Source of the DNA: Acidovorax sp. SUPP3334
GTDB lineage: Bacteria > Pseudomonadota > Gammaproteobacteria > Burkholderiales > Burkholderiaceae_C
Assembly (NCBI RefSeq): GCF_030159055.1
Contig: NZ_BQXQ01000015.1
Location: forward strand, 1 to 64,000
Length of the DNA: 64,000 nt
Direction of reading: 5' to 3'
Below are positions 36,904-45,054 of this stretch, piece after piece. Each line of letters opens with the position of its first letter. Positions within the stretch are counted from its first letter, which is position 1. Under the pieces are notes generated by a model. That model did not search any database, was not told the DNA's origin, and was given only the letters and a program-made list of their open reading frames with translations. Position numbers and translations under genes: made by a program.

Positions 36904-37797
36904 ATGGATTCCCTCACCAACCCTGCCGGCCCCCCTGCCGCCCCCGTGCCGGCCGGTGCGGCCCACCGTGTGAGGCGCTGGCTCGGCGGCTTCGGCATCT
37001 CCGGGCTGCTGGGCCTGGCGGTGCTCATCGCGTGGCTGCTGGCGGCGCTGTTCGGCCCCATGCTGCTGGAGCGCACGCTGCAGGCGGGCGGCGGCTCCGA
37101 TGTGTTCGCGCCCATCAGCGCGGCGCACTGGCTGGGCACCGACTACCTCGGGCGCGACATGCTGGTGCGCGTGATCGACGGGGCGCGCTACACCGTGGGC
37201 GTGGCCTTGCTCGCCACGCTGCTGGCCAGCGGCACGGGCACCACGCTGGCCCTGTTCGCCGCGGCCGTCGGCGGGCGGGTGGACACCGTCCTGAGCCGCC
37301 TGCTGGACACGGTCACCGCCATCCCCAGCAAGATGTTCGCGCTGATCCTGGTGGCCGGCTTCGGCTCGTCCGTCGCCGTGCTGGTGGCCACGGCCGCCGT
37401 CATCTACGTGCCCGGGGCCTTTCGCATCGCGCGGTCGCTGGCGGTGAACATCAATGCGCTGGACTACGTCACCGTGGCGCGCACGCGGGGCGAGGGCACG
37501 CTGTACGTCATGCTGCGCGAGATCCTGCCCAACATCATCGGCCCCATGCTGGCCGACCTGGGACTGCGCTTCGTGTACGTGGTGCTGCTGCTGGCCAGCC
37601 TGAGCTTCCTGGGCCTGGGCATCCAGCCGCCCGCGGCCGACTGGGGATCGCTCGTTCGCGAGAACATCGGCGCGCTGCCCGACGCGGGCGCCTCGGTCAT
37701 CGCGCCGGCCCTGGCCATCGCCAGCCTGACCATCGCGGTCAATCTGATCATCGACAACCTGCCGGGCCGCGCGGCCCGCGAACGCGGAGGGCGTTGA
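36904..37797 (+). CDS. ABC transporter permease, dipeptide/oligopeptide type (DppC-like)
   Basis: 297 aa. N-terminal proline/alanine stretch, then the DppC pattern: LGTDYLGRDMLVRVIDGARY, the EAA loop YVTVARTRGEGTLYVMLREI, and SFLGLGIQPPAADWGSLVRE. Partner of the preceding permease; 24-bp spacing, and 2 bp before the ATPase gene. Confidence 0.92.
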   Translation: MDSLTNPAGPPAAPVPAGAAHRVRRWLGGFGISGLLGLAVLIAWLLAALFGPMLLERTLQAGGGSDVFAPISAAHWLGTDYLGRDMLVRVIDGARYTVGVALLATLLASGTGTTLALFAAAVGGRVDTVLSRLLDTVTAIPSKMFALILVAGFGSSVAVLVATAAVIYVPGAFRIARSLAVNINALDYVTVARTRGEGTLYVMLREILPNIIGPMLADLGLRFVYVVLLLASLSFLGLGIQPPAADWGSLVRENIGALPDAGASVIAPALAIASLTIAVNLIIDNLPGRAARERGGR

Positions 37798-37799
37798 CC

Positions 37800-39491
37800 A
37801 TGGGGGCATCCGTCGTCGTCAAAGACCTGCACATCACCGCAGGCGGCCAGACGCTGGTCGATGCATTGAGCTTCTCGATCGCGCCCGGCGAAGTGCTGGC
37901 GCTCATCGGTGAATCCGGTTCGGGCAAGACCACCACCGCGCTCGCGCTCATGGGCTACGCCCGGCGCGGCTGCACCATCGACGGCGGCAGCGTGCGCATC
38001 GGCGACGTCGATGTGCTGCACCTGGCGCCCGCCGCCCAGCGCGCCCTGCGCGGGCGCACCGTGGCCTACATCGCCCAGAGCGCCGCCGCGTCGTTCAACC
38101 CCTCGCGCACCGTCATGGACCAGGTGGTCGAGCCCACGCGCATCCACGGCACCATGAAGCGCGCCGAGGCCGAGGCCAAGGCGGTGCAGCTGTTCCGCGA
38201 GCTGGCGCTGCCCGATCCCGACACCATCGGCGACCGCTACCCGCACCAGGTCTCGGGCGGGCAATTGCAGCGGCTGATGGCCGCCATGGCGCTGATGACG
38301 GACCCCGATCTCGTCATCCTCGACGAGCCCACCACCGCGCTCGACGTAACCACCCAGATCGAAGTGCTGCTCGCCTTTCGCCGCGTGGTGCGCGAGCGCC
38401 GCGCCACCGCCGTGTACGTGAGCCACGACCTGGCCGTGGTCGCGCAAATGGCCGACCACATCCTCGTGCTGCGCAACGGCCAGATGCAGGAGGTGGACAC
38501 CACCGCGCACATCCTCGCCGCCCCGTCGCACCAGTACACCCGGTGCCTGCTGGCCGCCGCCCGCCCCACGCCGCGCGTGGCCGAGCACTGCAGGGGGGAG
38601 GGCGAGCTGCTGCTGGAAGTGCGCGAACTCTCCGCCGGCTATGGCCCCACCGACGCCACCGGCCGCCCGGCCGCGCCCATCCTGGAAGACATCAGCTTCA
38701 AGCTCTATCGCGGCCAGGCCATCGGCGTCATCGGCGAATCGGGCTCGGGCAAGACCACGCTGGCACGCGCCATCGCCGGGCTCATCCAGCCCTGGCACGG
38801 CACCATGCTGCTCGACAACGCCGAACTCCAACCCACGCTGCGTGCGCGCACGAAAGAAGAGCTGCGCCGCGTGCAGATCGTGTTCCAGATGGCCGACACC
38901 GCGCTCAACCCCTCGCAGACCATCGAGCGCATCCTCGCGCGGCCGCTGCAGTTCTACAAAGGGCTCAAGGGCGAGGCGCTGCAGCGGCGCATTCGCGAAC
39001 TGCTCGATCTGGTCAAGCTTCCGCACACCGTGGCGGGGCGCCTGCCCGGCGGGCTGTCGGGCGGGCAAAAGCAGCGCGTCAACCTGGCGCGCGCCCTCGC
39101 GGCCGACCCCGACCTGATCCTGTGCGACGAGGTCACCTCGGCCCTGGATACCGTCGTGGGCGCCGCCGTGCTCGACCTCATGGCCGAACTGCGGCGCGAC
39201 CTGGGCGTGTCGTACCTCTTCATCAGCCACGACCTGCACACCGTGCGCTCGGTGTGCGATGAAATCGTGGTGATGCAGCACGGCCGCAAGCTCGCCCAGG
39301 TGGCGCGCGCCGACTACGACCGCGGGCCGCACCACCCGTACTACGAACTGCTGGCCCGCTCGGTGCCCGAACTGCGCCAGGGCTGGCTGGAAGAGCGCGC
39401 CCACCCGCCCGGTGCGCCGTCGCCGCAGGCAGCCGCCACCGCCGCGCCGGTGCCGCCGGCCACTCCCGCCCCGCTCGCCGCTGCGGCCTGA
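37800..39491 (+). CDS. Fused two-domain ABC transporter ATPase (DppDF-like)
   Basis: 563 aa with two complete ATPase domains. Domain 1 has GESGSGKTTTALALMG, signature VSGGQLQRLMAAMAL and LVILDEPTTALD. Domain 2 has GESGSGKTTLARAIAG, signature LSGGQKQRVNLARAL and LILCDEVTSALD. The oligopeptide-type CTRCLLAA-like linker is present as QYTRCLLAAARPTP. The alanine/proline-rich C-terminal tail has no assigned role. It energises the importer formed by the two preceding permeases. Confidence 0.93.
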   Translation: MGASVVVKDLHITAGGQTLVDALSFSIAPGEVLALIGESGSGKTTTALALMGYARRGCTIDGGSVRIGDVDVLHLAPAAQRALRGRTVAYIAQSAAASFNPSRTVMDQVVEPTRIHGTMKRAEAEAKAVQLFRELALPDPDTIGDRYPHQVSGGQLQRLMAAMALMTDPDLVILDEPTTALDVTTQIEVLLAFRRVVRERRATAVYVSHDLAVVAQMADHILVLRNGQMQEVDTTAHILAAPSHQYTRCLLAAARPTPRVAEHCRGEGELLLEVRELSAGYGPTDATGRPAAPILEDISFKLYRGQAIGVIGESGSGKTTLARAIAGLIQPWHGTMLLDNAELQPTLRARTKEELRRVQIVFQMADTALNPSQTIERILARPLQFYKGLKGEALQRRIRELLDLVKLPHTVAGRLPGGLSGGQKQRVNLARALAADPDLILCDEVTSALDTVVGAAVLDLMAELRRDLGVSYLFISHDLHTVRSVCDEIVVMQHGRKLAQVARADYDRGPHHPYYELLARSVPELRQGWLEERAHPPGAPSPQAAATAAPVPPATPAPLAAAA

Positions 39492-39506
39492 ACCCCTGGA
39501 GACACC

Positions 39507-40595
39507 ATGCACCCCACGTTTCGCATCGCCGTCATTCCCGGCGACGGCATCGGCAAGGAAGTCATGCCCGAAGGCCTGCGGGCCATCCACACCGCCGCCG
39601 AACGCTTCGGCTTCGAGCTGCAGTGCCGCACCATCGACTGGGCCAGCTGCGACTACTACGCCGCCCACGGAAAAATGATGCCCGACGACTGGAAGGCCCA
39701 GCTCGCCGGCGTGGACGCCATCTTCTTCGGCGCCGTCGGCTGGCCCGCCACCGTGCCCGACCACGTGTCCCTGTGGGGCTCGCTGCTCAAGTTCCGCCGC
39801 GAGTTCGACCAGTACATCAACCTGCGCCCCGTGCGCCTGTTCGAAGGCGTGCCCTGTCCGCTGGCCGGCAGAAAGCCCGGCGACATCGACTACTTCGTCG
39901 TGCGCGAGAACACCGAGGGTGAATACACGTCGCTGGGCGGCATCATGTACGAGGGCACCGACCGCGAGATCGTCATCCAGGAATCGGTGTACTCCCGCCA
40001 CGGCGCCAACCGCTTGCTCAAGTTCGCCTTCGACCTGGCCCAAAGCCGCGCCAAAAAGCATGTGACCCTTGCGACCAAGAGCAACGGCATCGCCATCAGC
40101 ATGCCCTGGTGGGACGCCCGCGCCGACGACATCGCCAAGGGCTACCCCGAGGTGACGCTGGACAAGCAGCACATCGACATCCTCACCGCGCGCTTCGTGC
40201 TGCAGCCTGGGCGCTTCGACGTGGTGGCCGCCACCAACCTGTTCGGCGATATCTTGAGCGACCTGGGGCCCGCCACCACCGGCACCATTGGCCTCGCGCC
40301 CTCGGCCAACCTGAACCCCGAGCGCCACTTCCCCAGCCTGTTCGAGCCCGTGCACGGCTCGGCGCCGGACATCTATGGCCAAAACATCGCCAACCCCATC
40401 GCCATGATCTGGTCAGGCGCGCTGATGCTGGACTTTCTGACGCAAGGCCAGGGCGCGGGAAGGCAGGCGCACGATGCCATCGTGGCGGCGATCGAGGAGG
40501 TCATCAGGACCGGGCCGAAGACGCCGGACTTGGGTGGCACGGCCAATACCACGCAGGTGGGCGAGGCGATTGCGGCACTGGTCGCCCAGGCCTAG
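39507..40595 (+). CDS. Tartrate dehydrogenase / D-malate decarboxylase family
   Basis: 362 aa. Isocitrate/isopropylmalate dehydrogenase fold: IAVIPGDGIGKEVMPEGL, DIDYFVVRENTEGEYTSLGG, the substrate/NAD regions TNLFGDILSDLGPATTGTIG and FEPVHGSAPDIYGQNIANPI. The tartrate/D-malate dehydrogenase branch (TtuC/DmlA-like) is favoured by the NTEGEYTSLGG sequence. It oxidises and decarboxylates a 2-hydroxy acid. Fifteen base pairs after the ATPase gene, so the last gene of the importer operon. Confidence 0.9.
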   Translation: MHPTFRIAVIPGDGIGKEVMPEGLRAIHTAAERFGFELQCRTIDWASCDYYAAHGKMMPDDWKAQLAGVDAIFFGAVGWPATVPDHVSLWGSLLKFRREFDQYINLRPVRLFEGVPCPLAGRKPGDIDYFVVRENTEGEYTSLGGIMYEGTDREIVIQESVYSRHGANRLLKFAFDLAQSRAKKHVTLATKSNGIAISMPWWDARADDIAKGYPEVTLDKQHIDILTARFVLQPGRFDVVAATNLFGDILSDLGPATTGTIGLAPSANLNPERHFPSLFEPVHGSAPDIYGQNIANPIAMIWSGALMLDFLTQGQGAGRQAHDAIVAAIEEVIRTGPKTPDLGGTANTTQVGEAIAALVAQA

Positions 40596-40615
40596 CGAAG
40601 GGCCGGTTGGGCTAT

Positions 40616-40680
40616 TTGCTACTGAATCGATAGCAACATGCCCTAGTGTCATTTGCGCTGGAGCCTTGTTTCATTCAAAC
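40616..40680 (+). repeat. Two-hairpin dispersed intergenic repeat, copy D
   Basis: TTGCTACTGAATCGATAGCA, then CCCTAGTGTCATTTGCGCTG, then TTGTTTCATTCAAAC. Sense orientation, 20 bp after the tartrate dehydrogenase gene, where a terminator is expected. Eighty base pairs separate it from copy E. Confidence 0.85.
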
Positions 40681-40760
40681 CCATGCAGAGTGCACCCTTC
40701 ACAAAACTGCCCCACCCGAACGGCCATGCACCGCCCGCAGAAAGCGCTGCCACCATCGGC

Positions 40761-40817
40761 TTGCTATTCAATCGATAGCACATCCCCCTAGTATCGATTG
40801 CGCTGGAGCCCTTTTTT
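40761..40817 (+). repeat. Two-hairpin dispersed intergenic repeat, copy E
   Basis: TTGCTATTCAATCGATAGCA, then CCCCCTAGTATCGATTGCGC and TGGAGCCCTTTTTT. The hairpin followed by six Ts is the most terminator-like copy. It ends 14 bp before the start of the succinate-semialdehyde dehydrogenase gene. Confidence 0.85.
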
Positions 40818-40830
40818 ACCCACACCCGCC

Positions 40831-42306
40831 ATGTCCCTCACCCTCACGCTCACCCGCCCCGACCTGATCCGCAGCGCCAACTTCATCGCGGGGCACTGGC
40901 ACCCCGGCCCTGGCGCACTGCTGCCCGTGACCGACCCGGCCACCGGCGCCGTCATCGCCGAAGTGCCCGACTCCGGCGCCCCGCAAGCCCTGGCCGCGCT
41001 GGAGGCCGCCCACGCCGCTTTTCCTGCCTGGCGCCAGGTGCCGGCCAAGCAGCGCGCCGCCATCATCAAGCGCTGGAACGATCTGGTGCTGGCCCATCAG
41101 GACGACCTGGGCGCCTTGATCTCGCTGGAGCAGGGCAAGCCCCTGGCCGAAGGCAAGGGCGAGGTCGCCTATGCCGCCAGCTACATCGAATGGTTCGGCG
41201 AACAGGCCACGCGCATGAACGGCGAGGTCATTCCCGCCCCCGTGCCCGGCCGGCGCATGTTCGCCTTGAAGGAGCCCGTGGGCGTGGTGGCCGCCATCAC
41301 GCCCTGGAACTTCCCCGCCGCGATGATCGCCCGCAAGATCGCCCCGGCCCTGGCCGCAGGCTGCACCGTGGTCTGCAAGCCCGCCGAGGACACCCCCCTC
41401 ACGTCGCTCGCCCTGGTGCTGCTGGCCCACGAGGCGGGCGTGCCGCCGGGCGTGCTGAACATCGTCACCGCCTCGCGCGAGAAGACGCCCGAGGTGGTGG
41501 ACGTGTGGCTCGATGACCCGCGCGTGCGCAAGATCACCTTCACCGGCTCCACGCCCGTGGGCAAGCACCTGGCGCGCCGCAGCGCCGATACCTTGAAAAA
41601 ACTCTCGCTGGAGCTGGGCGGCAACGCCCCCTTCATCGTGTTCGAGGACGCCGACGTGGATGCGGCCGTGGAAGGCTTCATGGCCGCCAAGTTCAGAAAC
41701 GGCGGCCAGACCTGCGTGTGCCCCAACCGGGTGTTCGTGCACAACAAGGTGCATGCGGAGTTCGCGCAAAAGCTCACCGCCCGCGTGGCGGCCTTGAAGG
41801 TGGGGCCGGCGAGCGACCCCGCCTCGCAGATCGGGCCGATGATCAACGCCCGGGCGGTGGAGAAGATCGAGCGGCACGTGCAGGACGCCGTGGCCAAGGG
41901 CGCGAAGGTGCTCACGGGAGGAAAGCGCCTCACGGACCTGGGCGCCACCTACTACGCCCCCACGGTGCTGGAGAACGCGGACGCAACCATGGCCTGCGCG
42001 TGCGAGGAGACCTTCGGCCCGGTGGCGCCGCTCACGCGCTTCGAGAACGAGCAGGAGGTGATCGCCGCCGCCAACGACACGCCGTTCGGCCTGGCGGCGT
42101 ACTTCTACAGCCAGGACGTGCGCCGCATCTGGCGCGTGGCGGACGCGCTGGAGAGCGGGATCGTGGGCATCAACGAAGGGGCGCTGGCGGCGGAGGCTGC
42201 GCCGTTCGGGGGTGTGAAGGAATCGGGCTACGGGCGCGAGGGATCGACGCACGGGCTGGAGGATTACCTGCACACCAAGTACGTGTGCCAGGGCGGTTTG
42301 GGTTGA
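40831..42306 (+). CDS. gabD: NAD(P)-dependent succinate-semialdehyde dehydrogenase
   Basis: 491 aa. ALDH superfamily, GabD branch: ISLEQGKPLAEGKGEVAYAA, YIEWFGEQATRMNGEVIP, AAITPWNFPAAMIARKIAPA, catalytic glutamate in LELGGNAPFIVF and catalytic cysteine in NGGQTCVCPNRVFV. It converts succinate semialdehyde to succinate, the last step of GABA and putrescine breakdown, which ties the locus to a polyamine- or GABA-like pathway. Start 40831. Separated from the operon upstream by repeat copies D and E. Confidence 0.92.
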   Translation: MSLTLTLTRPDLIRSANFIAGHWHPGPGALLPVTDPATGAVIAEVPDSGAPQALAALEAAHAAFPAWRQVPAKQRAAIIKRWNDLVLAHQDDLGALISLEQGKPLAEGKGEVAYAASYIEWFGEQATRMNGEVIPAPVPGRRMFALKEPVGVVAAITPWNFPAAMIARKIAPALAAGCTVVCKPAEDTPLTSLALVLLAHEAGVPPGVLNIVTASREKTPEVVDVWLDDPRVRKITFTGSTPVGKHLARRSADTLKKLSLELGGNAPFIVFEDADVDAAVEGFMAAKFRNGGQTCVCPNRVFVHNKVHAEFAQKLTARVAALKVGPASDPASQIGPMINARAVEKIERHVQDAVAKGAKVLTGGKRLTDLGATYYAPTVLENADATMACACEETFGPVAPLTRFENEQEVIAAANDTPFGLAAYFYSQDVRRIWRVADALESGIVGINEGALAAEAAPFGGVKESGYGREGSTHGLEDYLHTKYVCQGGLG

Positions 42307-42829
42307 GGGGGAGGGGCTGAAAGTGATGAATGGCCCACATACGTGAGGCCATGTTCATTCAAGCTTTGCAATTGAATATTCGACGCGTGTTACGTCTCCT
42401 AAGCAGCGATTGCCGACTTTAGTATTCAGAACCCAAAGTTCAGCTTCGGGACTCCAAGCGGTATTTGCGAAGCAACAACGGCTCGCACGCTAGCTGATGA
42501 TGCTTGCTTGGCTATGTCCATCCCGGTGGTGACTGAGTACGGTCCCTACAAGCGAAGACTTGGCGGCAGGCGCTACGGATGGCTCGTCGGTACGAACTCA
42601 TCGAGCTTCCCGGTGCTAAACGATGCCTTGTTGTAGTTGTCAGCTCCGCGTGTCTTCCCTCCTTCAACCTCGTGCGTCGTCAATCATCCTTCTCACCTAT
42701 CTGGCGGAGGCTCACCAATCTTTAACAACCTAGTCGCCGTCAGGGATCAGCAGATGGATGCCAGCGATAGCGCGAGCGGAGGAGGCGCTACATTATGCAA
42801 ATAGCATTTTGAATTAAAGAAATCGACGG
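42307..42829. other. 523-bp non-coding left flank of the kinase island
   Basis: No open frame with coding character, no tRNA and no recognisable inverted repeat. GC content drops visibly here relative to gabD. The last 60 bp before the phosphatase gene contain AT-rich sequence (TACATTATGCAAATAGC) that may hold its promoter. It probably includes the boundary of the foreign segment. Confidence 0.5.
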
Positions 42830-43990
42830 ATGAATTTCAGCCCCACCACACCTGCGGCAATGCTTGCGGCATGGTTCATGAGGCACACCTCGCCGAACGG
42901 GGTGCGCCGGGTCGCGCAACTCAACGGAGCTGTTGCGACAGACGTCGGCTCCGTGCGCGAGGATAACCAGGATCGAGTGGCGCTTGTCCGCGGTCGTGAC
43001 CGCTCAGGGGGTTGCTTCATAGTCGCTGCCCTCGCCGACGGCATTGGAGGCATGAAACAAGGCGCCGAATGTGCGGCATTGACGCTCGGAACATTTATCG
43101 ACTCGGTTGTAGCCGACGCTCAGCTTTCTACAGAGCCCGGCGACTGGCTCGCCAGCGGCGCGCATCGCGCGAATCGAGCTGTTCACGCCAAGCTTGCCGG
43201 CGAAGGTGGTTCGACTCTAGTAGCCGCGTTATTGATGAATGGTCGCCCGCCGCACTGGCTGAGCATCGGTGACAGCAGAGCCTACCAAGCCTACAATGGG
43301 AAGCTACATCAGCTTTCCCTCGACGACACTATTGATGGTCAGCTTGGGAAGTCCGGCGGTGGTCGTCGTCGCGACCTTTTGCAGTTCGTCGGTATCGGCG
43401 ACGTGCTCGAACCGCACATTGAGCCAATCGTCAGCGCTAGTGGGTCGATGCTGCTTACGTCCGACGGAGTGCACTTCATTGAGGCCGACTACTTAGCTAA
43501 GGTGGTTTATTACGCGCCTGACCTTGGTTTTTGCGTTCGCCGCTTGACGGAACTGGCAAAGATGTTGGGTGGACCTGACAACGCGACGGTTGCCGCGCTG
43601 AGTCTCGACGCCCTCGCAGTCAACGCAGAGACGCATCTCCATGGCGTCTATGAAGTGTGGGATCCGTTCGGAGAACTCCAAATCATGTTCGATTGTGGGC
43701 CGCGTCAATACGTTGCGACATCCCCGCAGCAAGCGTCTGCGGCTGACACTCCTAAACACGTCTACGCCGCCCCGTTGCCACCAGTGGTAAGCCCCGGGAA
43801 TGAAACTAAGCCGGCGAACTCACGCCAAGAAGAACCCACCGACGAAGGAAGCGCGACGAAAAATATGGCTCACCAGAAGAAGCCGAGAAGCTCAAGGAAG
43901 AAACCCAAACAGAGTCCTGCCGACCCTGGGGAGCACAGAGACGCGGATGAACCGCAACTGTTCATCGAATTTCCCAACAAGAAGCCCTAG
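42830..43990 (+). CDS. PP2C-family Ser/Thr protein phosphatase of a kinase/phosphatase island
   Basis: 386 aa. The PP2C domain (about 30-260) keeps its metal-site motifs: DVGSVREDNQDRVAL (39-52), AALADGIGGMKQG (Asp70), GSTLVAALL (127-135), LSIGDSRAYQAY (144-155), LLTSDGVHF (209-215) and GGPDNATVAAL (247-257). A hydrophilic, lysine/proline-rich tail of about 120 residues follows (QKKPRSSRKKPKQSPADP). It should dephosphorylate the two kinases encoded directly downstream or their targets. Two base pairs separate it from the first kinase. Lower GC and more varied codon use than its neighbours suggest transfer. Later in-frame starts at 42860 and 42878 cannot be excluded. Confidence 0.88.
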   Translation: MNFSPTTPAAMLAAWFMRHTSPNGVRRVAQLNGAVATDVGSVREDNQDRVALVRGRDRSGGCFIVAALADGIGGMKQGAECAALTLGTFIDSVVADAQLSTEPGDWLASGAHRANRAVHAKLAGEGGSTLVAALLMNGRPPHWLSIGDSRAYQAYNGKLHQLSLDDTIDGQLGKSGGGRRRDLLQFVGIGDVLEPHIEPIVSASGSMLLTSDGVHFIEADYLAKVVYYAPDLGFCVRRLTELAKMLGGPDNATVAALSLDALAVNAETHLHGVYEVWDPFGELQIMFDCGPRQYVATSPQQASAADTPKHVYAAPLPPVVSPGNETKPANSRQEEPTDEGSATKNMAHQKKPRSSRKKPKQSPADPGEHRDADEPQLFIEFPNKKP

Positions 43991-43992
43991 CA

Positions 43993-45054
43993 ATGAGCGC
44001 TTTGCCTCCTCGCTACGTCCCCTCCGGCCATCACATGACGGGAGGAATGGGAAGTGTCATCGTCTGCACGGACTCGATTCTCGAGCGTTTCGTCGCAATC
44101 AAGTTCATCAGTAGCGCCGCTCACAGACACAGGATGGATGACGAGGTCGCGGCGCTGTTGAAGCTACGCTCGAAGCACGTCGTGCAAGTTTACGATGTGA
44201 TCCGCTCTTCAACGGATGAAATCGGTATCGTCCAGGAGTTCATCGACGGGAACGATCTCTTTGAGTCCTACGCGCCACCCGTCTCGCTGGCAGACTACTA
44301 CAAGCAGCTTTGGCAGATTGCCTCGGGGCTTTCCGATATCCACGAGCTCGGCGTTATTCATCGAGATATCAAGCCGAATAACATGAAGACGGATCCCGAG
44401 CAGGTGATCAAAATCTTCGATTTTGGGTTGGCTCGCGACGACGGACCGAGCGCTGTGACGCGAGGATTTGTCGGAACGCGGGGTTTCGCTGCACCTGAGC
44501 TTTATGAGCGACCTTTTGCCTTCACCAACGCAGTCGACACTTACGCCTTCGGCGCCACGGCAGTGTTTCTTGCCACTGGCAACCTACCCCCCGAACTGAT
44601 GGAACAGCCGCCAAGAGTTAATCCAGCGGGATACTTCCATCATTTGACGCTAGGTATAGCGCCGGAGATTTCGGCGCTTCTAAATGCCTGTATGCATCAG
44701 GATGCTGCGCTACGCCCTGCGATGAGGGCAATCCGCGACGCGTTGGCACGCCACATCCTTTTCGACAAACACCGCGCACTGCTTGTCCACAATTCGCGCG
44801 CGTCTGTACTCAACGCTGCTAACCGATCTGTGAAGCTTGCCTTCGGAACAATCGGTTCAATTGAGATTCAATACGATGGGCTCTCATTTATAGCCGCTAA
44901 TGTGTTGAACGAGGTGCAGATCAACAACCAGCCCGTGATTGCTGGGTCGGTTCTACCTGGTGCATGTGTGATAGCGCTTGGCGCAGCACACCGCCGATCC
45001 AACGAGCGTCGCTTCATTACCTTCGACATCTCGCACCCGGAGATCGTTTTATGA
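43993..45054 (+). CDS. Ser/Thr protein kinase with FHA-like C-terminal domain
   Basis: 353 aa, no membrane segment. Kinase domain about 7-255: glycine loop TGGMGSVIV, Lys37 (VAIKF), catalytic loop VIHRDIKPNN (Asp125, Asn130), IFDFGLARDD (Asp143), GTRGFAAPELYE, and a conserved arginine in ALRPAMRAI. All catalytic residues are present. Residues 278-353 form a small beta-rich domain (NEVQINNQPVIAGSVLPGAC, FITFDISHPEIVL) resembling the second half of an FHA domain, without the usual Arg/Ser/His phosphothreonine site being obvious. Translation is coupled to the second kinase by an ATGA overlap. Confidence 0.88.
   Translation: MSALPPRYVPSGHHMTGGMGSVIVCTDSILERFVAIKFISSAAHRHRMDDEVAALLKLRSKHVVQVYDVIRSSTDEIGIVQEFIDGNDLFESYAPPVSLADYYKQLWQIASGLSDIHELGVIHRDIKPNNMKTDPEQVIKIFDFGLARDDGPSAVTRGFVGTRGFAAPELYERPFAFTNAVDTYAFGATAVFLATGNLPPELMEQPPRVNPAGYFHHLTLGIAPEISALLNACMHQDAALRPAMRAIRDALARHILFDKHRALLVHNSRASVLNAANRSVKLAFGTIGSIEIQYDGLSFIAANVLNEVQINNQPVIAGSVLPGACVIALGAAHRRSNERRFITFDISHPEIVL

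Noticed and set aside
37464-40382. 972-codon minus-strand frame opposite the ABC importer
   Set aside because: Same type of antisense shadow. The plus strand has full permease, ATPase and dehydrogenase domains.
40616-40817. Repeat copies D and E as the start of a CRISPR array
   Set aside because: Only two units, 80 bp apart, with internal palindromes and no cas genes. They belong to the dispersed repeat family.
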